Notes under the pieces: generated by a model
Told to the model about the DNA's origin: nothing
Database searches by the model: none
The model's input: only the letters and a program-made list of their open reading frames with translations
Assembly: GCF_039555335.1 (NCBI RefSeq)
Contig: NC_092628.1
Span: 32,867,727 to 32,931,726 of the forward strand
DNA from: Amphiura filiformis
Taxonomy: Eukaryota; Echinodermata; Ophiuroidea; Amphilepidida; Amphiuridae
Length of the DNA stretch: 64,000 nucleotides
Reading direction: 5' to 3'
Position numbers and translations under genes: made by a program
Shown here: positions 58,228-64,000 of the stretch, piece by piece
Position numbering within the stretch: position 1 is the stretch's first letter
Layout of the letters: every line of letters starts with the position of its first letter

Positions 58228-59593
58228 TACGAGGGTTGGTCAATAATATCCCGCAACCATTATTTATCTCCGCTCATGCATGACTTAGATGACTGTTACT
58301 TACGATCAATAAAGTTTGTACCTTTTCTTTCAAAACGCACAACAATTAGTATCAGAGTACCTTTTATTACGTAATCTCATGTGAATAAAGTCATTGCTAT
58401 ATGTACACTGACAATTGTCAACATTGGCGAGAAATTTGAATTGGCTTTGAGGAACGTGTAATAAAAAGAAGCAGAAGTAAGGACCAAAGCAGTTTACAAG
58501 CCTTATTTTTGGTATGAGGTAATCTGAGTATATTCAATTGATAATTGATAATTGTGAAAGAAGAAATGTATCCGTCAACAGATGAGGAAAGGGACCGTCT
58601 TTGAACTTCACCAAAAATAGGCCTATAACAACAAGCAAAAATGGTGTGAAAATCGCGAAAAAGAGCCCACACGGCAGAAGAAAGAATCCAAATTATCTCC
58701 AAAATAAAACAAAACCAAATATGGTTATTGGTATGGTATTAGAGATCATAGTCAGGACAATAGAATTTGGTGCAAGAAAAATAGAAATATGCGCATGCGT
58801 TGATGGTATGCATTATTGAAAGTACCAAAAATGTATGAAAAAGTAAAAATTCATCAAAAACGCGCTAAAAATATGACTAATACAAGGTTTGCGGAACAGT
58901 AGCTGTGTGAGTGAATTGCTATACCATGTCTTATGCTAAAATTAGACACACCTTTCGAAATTCAAATTTCTTATTGAATCCAGAGCCTCTCTATGGTGTG
59001 CTACTTTAATTACAAAAACAAGACCTTTTGAAATTAAGGGTTCATTAAGAAAGAAATGTTTATGGTTTCACCACTGGGACCTCCCTTTTTTATAATCAGT
59101 AGATACCCAATCAAACCAGGTACCATTGGTTAAATTTTGTCATCGATTAATCTTTCTATCTCTTATTATGTAAAGAACAATGGGTGATAAATCCTACTCA
59201 AAATTGGAGATATTCAACACGATTTCTTTTCTTTAATAAAAATGGTATATGTCTAAAAAGAGTCCAGCATCATGCCTATGTTATCGGTTTATAAAGCTGC
59301 AAAAACCGTGCCAGATTCTATACTTTTATTCTCGAGATATTTGGAATTATGTATCAATACCTCAATTTGGCGCGAGATTTTCTTGACTACTTTTCACCAT
59401 AAATCAGGCAGTGCCCATACGCTATTGTGTTTATGCTAATGTCATTACGTAATCAAGCATTCAGCATCGCTAATACATATTCGTTTTGAAAGACAAAAGT
59501 ACAAACTTGAATTTAGCGTAAGTAACAGCCATCCAAGTCATGCATGAGCGGAGATACACCATAGTTGCGGGAACTTATTGACCAGCCCTCGTA
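58228..59593. mobile_element. Mariner-type element, ends CGAGGGTTGGTCAATAA
   Basis: TACGAGGGTTGGTCAATAAT with CCCGCAAC and CATGCATGACTT opposes AAGTCATGCATGAGCGGAGA with GTTGCGGGAACTTATTGACC and AGCCCTCGTA. TA stands at both ends. The ~1.37-kb length suits mariner, but I see no transposase frame on either strand, so it is dead or non-autonomous. Confidence 0.75.
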
Positions 59594-59774
59594 GCTTGCC
59601 GGTTAATACACTGCTGTTAACTTCTTTTTAAGAAGTTGGGCCACACTTTGAGCGTGTTTGAAAGGGCTTATGAAATTCCCTGGAGGGCCGCGTATCTTAC
59701 GAGGAATTAATTTAGATTAACTTCTCTGCAAGAAGAGAAGTTGCGCCACACTTGTGTGTGTAGCCACAGGGCCT

Positions 59775-59817
59775 TTTTCTTCTTCTTCTTCTTCTTTTTC
59801 TTCTTCTTCTTCTTCTT
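59775..59817. repeat. TTC microsatellite
   Basis: About twelve TTC units with one TTT interruption. Confidence 0.9.
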
Positions 59818-59952
59818 ACACGCTATACTCCGAGATACGCTATACCCCGAGAACGGCTATAACCCACGGTTAGTGGATTGTGAGCTGTCACTTTGTTTTT
59901 AGCAGTTCTCTGGATATAGCATGGTGTCTCGGAGTATATAGTGTGTAAAAAA
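59818..59952. repeat. Inverted repeat ACACGCTATACTCCGAGATA
   Basis: ACACGCTATACTCCGAGA at 59818 and TCTCGGAGTATATAGTGTGT at 59929, with an inner GAGAAC/GTTCTC pair. Confidence 0.7.
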
Positions 59953-62374
59953 GGCCCGGTGGTAGGGCTATGTGTGTGTGCTAAAGGGCCGAGCAAATTC
60001 CCTGGGGCCCCGTATCTTACGAGGAATTAATTTGGGTGAACTTCTCTGGGAGAGGTGGAGCTAGACCACACATGTGCGTGTGCAAAAGTGCCCCATATTC
60101 CTTCATTCATTAATTTTTCATTCATTAATTCATGCATTCATTTCTTTCATTCATTTATGTATCTTACAAGGAATTCATTTGGGTTAACTTCTCTCTGAGA
60201 AGTTGGGCCACACTTGAGGGATCGGGGAAATTCCCTGGAGGGCCCCGTATCTTACAAGGAATTAATTTGGGTTAACTTCTCTGTGAGAGGAGAAGATTGG
60301 ACCATTGTGTGCAAATTGAGGGATCGGGGAAATTCCTGGAGGGCCCCGTATCTTAAAAGGAATTAATTTGGGTTAACTTCTCTGCGAGAAGTTGAGCCAC
60401 ACCTTGTTATGTTCCTGAGAGGCCCGTACATTACGGGTAAATTAGTTAGGTATGGGCTCGGGAAATTCCCGGGAGGGCCCCGTATCTTACGGGTGAGCGG
60501 GCACACTGTGTTTAGATGGTCAAAAATGGTGGCGGTAAAAAAGGGACATGGCCACGAACTTAATCTTAAAGCCAATTATATGAAAATAATTTGATCACCA
60601 TAGGTAATTGCATAAGTGTTTACAAATAGTAATAATTCGTTACTAATAAATTTGAGAAATAGTGATGAGAAGTTAAACGAAATTATGTCAAATATCAAGA
60701 TTACTTCCCTGAATGTTCTCGGTTTCAGGAAAGTAGGATTAATGTATCTGCATTTTTCTAAGGAATTTATATTAAAGGATGGACTCAATTAATGTATATA
60801 AACTTCTCTTGAGAAGTTGGGCCACGTTTGATGTATTGGAACGGTACCCTTTTGGTCCCTATTTTATTGGATAAGATGAAGTTAAATCCAATTCTGGATT
60901 ACAAATAAATGGAGATACTCCTGACAGATATGCCTAGCAAAACTTACGAGTGAAATGTGTCTTATTTCATCTGGGGGTAATATACATCACATATCATGTA
61001 TAAGAGCAACAGCCCTAATGTTCCGTGACCGGATCGTTGTAGAGGTCAATTAAGTTATAGTTATTACACTATGAGCAGAAACGTGTCACTCAAAGGTCAA
61101 CGAATTTTGGGCTGGGGTCAATTTCTAATACGGTTAACACTGTATTAGTAGATTGGCCGCAGCCAGGACCGCGACACTCCGGCACTTGTTGGAAGACATC
61201 TAGTACAGCAGACAGTACATGTACAATGTGATTCTCTCATTTATAATTAGGATTACGTCATTGCCAGAGCTTGTTTATTTGTTCATTAGAATGATTGACA
61301 GCGGTGGGCGGACTTATACTCTAAAAATGTGATTCTCGGATAAATTATAGGTCACTAGGTCAATTCGGACCGTCTCTTCCTCAGATCTCTATATGTAGGA
61401 CTCTATGGTATCTTCTCATTACACGATCGTAGTAAGACTTGGCCGGCGACGACGCTTGCGAATTGCATGTCTTCAACTGCTGTATAGCATGGTATAGGCA
61501 GTTTGTAGAGAGTGTCCTATCTCTACTATTAAAGGATCTCTGCCGCAGCCAAAAGTGTGTTAACATTTGACACATTTCTGCCCATAACATAACTTCGCAG
61601 ATAGAGCAAACTATTCTTTGGTTCACTTCAAGTTTGGTAGTGACATCAGTGCTTTATTTAGTATGAGAACCCATACCCATTCTTCAGGATTAAAAAAAAA
61701 ATTCAGTCGTGAAATTATCCGACCGATGTCCGTAATATGAAAACGGGTATGGGTTCACATGCGTGTACGAGTACGTCCTACGCGATTAACGTTGTGTGCG
61801 AGATGCGCACCCACGTTACTACCAGACTTATGGCGAACCAATGTAAACATTTTTGGATTCCTTCATGGCCAGACGAATAATTTAGCATAGTTTTCAACAT
61901 TGTCTAATTTTTACCCCATGTTTTCCTTTATTGACCCCCACTAAAAATTGCCAGAACTTTGAGGATGTTGAAGCGGGCAGCCCAAGCCAAATTGTTCAGC
62001 ATCCTTTAGGAAAGTCAAAAATACTTTTGAACCTTAATGATTTGGTCACGGAACGTTACCGCTGTTCCCCTACTAAATTATGCAACATTATGCAAATACA
62101 AAAACAGCAAATGCAAATAAACCTCAATACACACCTTTGCAGTGTACATTAAAGTGTCTTCTTTGTATACCTGGGCAAAAAATTGGCCCTAGTCTATTTA
62201 TAATAATAACCAATGGTCTGGTGTACCAAATGGCTTCAATTTGAGCTTCATTTTGAAAAATGTCCTAACCTCTGAGGCAAGTGCCGCCTCATCAGACACC
62301 CTTCCTGTGTGCACAAAAACCTCAAAGTCACCATGTGGCCTCTCTACTATCTTGTAAAATTTATAGAGTCTTAG

Positions 62375-62860
62375 CCTTACAAACTTCCTACGGTCTTAGT
62401 CTTCATACAGTCTTAGTCTCACAAATTGATACAGCCGCAGTCTTACAAAATTCACATGGTCTTCAGTGGCGTAGTGGTAGAGATGAATCCAGCACCTTTG
62501 TCGACATAATTATTTTTTTGTGGTGCAAAAGTGCAAAAGAAGATCGCAAAAAATGACACTTTTAGGTTAAAATGGCAAAATATGAGGTTAATTTGGTCAG
62601 AAACCCACATACAAGTGTCAACATGGGAGGGAGATGATTGTATGAACCATTCCCCTTTATCAAAATATTGGGGGTTTCTTCATCCCCCATCTCCAGGATG
62701 ACGGTCTTAGTCTTGCACATTTCATACGGTCTTAGTCTTACAAAATCCATACGGTATTAGTCTTATAAAATGCACACGGTCTCAGAATTATAAAATTCAC
62801 ACAGTCTTAGTTTTACAAATTAATCTGATACATTTCATACGGTCTTAGTCTTGCTCACAG
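62375..62860. repeat. Minisatellite ACGGTCTTAGTCTTACAAA
   Basis: CGGTCTTAGTCTTACAAAAT-type units of about 29 bases at 62385-62470 and again at 62698-62855, separated by ~230 unrelated bases. The last copy ends some 30 bases before the Ig exon acceptor. Confidence 0.8.
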
Positions 62861-62883
62861 CCCTTACTTTGCTTTTCTTAAAG

Positions 62884-63156
62884 GTGTCGACATACTAGAG
62901 TCTGGTAAAGATGGTAAAATAGTGTTGGAAGGAAGCAATCTCAACCTTACATGCAAAGTTACTACTCCTGATAGTAGATTAGATGAAATACGTTGGTATG
63001 ACAACGACGCCAAGGAGATTACCCAGGACAAGTACATCGTTACTACTAACGATACTGTTATACTCCCATTGGCCAATGTAAGTGGGATTGGAATACGTAA
63101 TTACTACTGTGGCTTCGGCAGTAGGCCTACAACAGGGATCAGGCTGTATGTGGCAA
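62884..63156 (+). CDS. Cytokine-receptor-like gene, Ig-domain exon
   Basis: A 273-base exon (91 codons, phase 1 at both ends) between acceptor TTCTTAAAG and donor A|GTAAGT. It encodes one Ig-like domain. With the split first residue as 1: NLTC with Cys24, IRWYDND with Trp38, ITQDKYIV then TVILPL, and NYYC with Cys76, forming the B-strand Cys, C-strand Trp and F-strand YxC pattern. Sequons NLT, NDT and NVS suggest an extracellular glycoprotein. Taking an upstream acceptor (CTCACAG, 62860) would meet a stop, which supports this boundary. The spacing and the KYIV...T...VS segment recall the D1 domain of gp130 family receptors, but a generic Ig domain is possible from this exon alone. Confidence 0.85.
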
Positions 63157-63890
63157 GTAAGTATACAACATACCCTGTCAGGGGCTATTGTGCTTCCTAT
63201 AGCACATTTGTGCAGTGAGAATAAAAATCTGTGCAGTGAGAATTAAAAACCCGTGCTTAAAATATTTCTTTACTAGCTTCAATCCGACAAATGACCAGGA
63301 CATTAAAGAAGTTCCTCTACAAAGTAAGACTGATCTAGTCGGAAAATCCTATATATAAAAAGGGTATAGTTTGTGGTAATCAGTCAAACGCCTCTGGCAA
63401 TGCCCTTGACTAGCCAGCTTCATCTACCCGGTTTTAAAATGTAAGTTGAGGTGTACCACAAGGGTAAATTCTTGGACCACTATTATTTATATTTTTCCAT
63501 ACCAATGTAAAGTTGATATATATCGGGTCGAAATAATGTTGAAATTTTGTCGATATCAGTTTTGAAAATAAAATCAAAGTCGAATTGAAGATTGGCACGG
63601 TTTCAACCACATTTCAACATCGGTTTGAAATCAGGTCGATGATCGACGAGTTATTACATCTAAATGGAATTAGACGTCGATTCAACGTCATCTTGTTAAA
63701 CTTGTGCCCATGTGTGGAGCAGATTCTACCAACTAAGAACACTATAAACACGATAAAGTGTTATATATGCGTAGAGTACCGGCACACCTATTTTGATAAA
63801 TATAAGGAACGTATTTTATTTGATCTGTGTACTGTACATTTTTAAATCACATGAAAATGTACCTTTGTTTTGATTGATGACATTTTACAG
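63157..63890 (+). other. Intron 2 of the receptor gene
   Basis: GTAAGT to TGACATTTTACAG, 734 bases. No repeat or gene seen; the open frame at 63585-63845 is not supported. Confidence 0.75.
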
Positions 63891-64000
63891 TCATACCCAA
63901 GCCTCCAAAGGTGACGTGTTTCAGCCGGTCTCAAGAGAACTATTGGTGTGAATATGAAGAAATAACCGACACTGGTTTGGATTCCAATTTCACTATGGAG
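63891..64000 (+). CDS. Cytokine-receptor-like gene, first part of the cytokine-binding FN3 domain
   Basis: Starts after TTTTACAG in phase 1 and stays open to the window edge (36 full codons): IPKPPKVTCFSRSQENYWCE continuing YEEITDTGLDSNFTME. PPKVTC then nine residues then C-E-Y is the N-terminal disulphide signature of class I cytokine receptors (C-x9-C-x-W, with Tyr for Trp), and SNFT resembles the following strand in gp130-type receptors. An NFT sequon is present. The intact frame, phase match and following position after an Ig domain argue for a working gene. The rest of the module, the WSxWS box and the membrane segment lie beyond the window. Confidence 0.75.

Larger units (their letters stand above)
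59615..60835. repeat. Tandem repeat with AACTTCTC...GAGAAGTT hairpins
   Basis: About seven copies of a unit with AACTTCTCT-n-GAGAAGTTG, GGCCACAC, GGGAAATTCCCTGGAGGGCC and CGTATCTTACGAGGAATTAA, at irregular spacing (59625, 59718, 60038, 60185, 60273, 60373, 60803). The units are split by microsatellites and a separate inverted repeat. Confidence 0.75.
55005..62883 (+). other. Putative intron 1 of the receptor gene (7.9 kb)
   Basis: Bounded by GTGAGT and a TTGCTTTTCTTAAAG acceptor. It contains the repeat copies 55370-55530 and 56010-56165, a C/G-rich CCGCCCCTTC run at 55640-55740, the palindrome at 56447, a mariner-type element, a hairpin tandem repeat and a minisatellite. 56960-58227 and 60840-62370 are otherwise without recognised features. 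No further exon of the gene was found inside. Confidence 0.5.

Noticed and set aside
61381..61626. 81-codon reverse-strand frame with several Cys
   Set aside because: No recognised domain or splice context; length is within chance.
62281..62556. 91-codon frame upstream of the Ig exon
   Set aside because: Repeated VLxLQTSYGLSL-type residues come from the minisatellite; no acceptor or donor supports it as an exon.

Overview
This 64 kb window is eukaryotic: intron-bearing, AT-rich and about nine tenths transposable elements and tandem repeats. The mix (a DIRS-type tyrosine-recombinase retrotransposon, a Penelope-like fragment, CR1/L2-like LINE remains, many foldback MITEs) together with a metazoan Ig plus cytokine-receptor-type exon pair fits an invertebrate deuterostome such as an echinoderm or hemichordate. 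The species is an inference; nothing here fixes it.

Host genes are few. The clearest is the 5' part of a gene on the + strand at the right end. It has a signal-peptide exon (54926-55004), an Ig-domain exon (62884-63156) and the first part of a fibronectin-III/cytokine-receptor module (63891 to the window edge). All junctions are phase 1 with good GT/AG sites. Order and motifs resemble the gp130/IL6ST group of class I cytokine receptors: Ig first, then a module opening with C-x9-C-x-[WY]. A second signal-peptide exon of identical coding length and phase lies 13.4 kb upstream (41399-41477). It could be an alternative first exon or the remnant of a tandem paralogue. The only structural RNA gene seen is a complete tRNA-Asp(GTC) at 21530-21601.

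Layout. 1-6915: GC-rich, frame-broken DIRS-like element (gag-like, RT, RNase H, DLFAS/WP region, tyrosine recombinase, terminal inverted repeats). 6959-7837: long AT-rich reading frame with one stop, unrecognised. 8.2-10.2 kb: foldback, tRNA-type SINE, Penelope-like GIY-YIG fragment. 10.5-31.2 kb: foldback/MITE elements, a reverse-strand LINE, the tRNA gene, and three copies of a TTAA-flanked foldback family. 31.2-38 kb: large 33/28-bp satellite array, broken by three insertions. 38-48 kb: nested transposons, signal-peptide exon A, LINE fragments, a fourth TTAA-foldback copy. 48.6-54.6 kb: the same satellite in opposite orientation, plus MITEs. 54.9-64 kb: the receptor gene, its long first intron carrying a mariner-type element, a hairpin tandem repeat and a minisatellite.

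All repeats were found by eye, so element edges are approximate to a few bases and fine family assignments are tentative.
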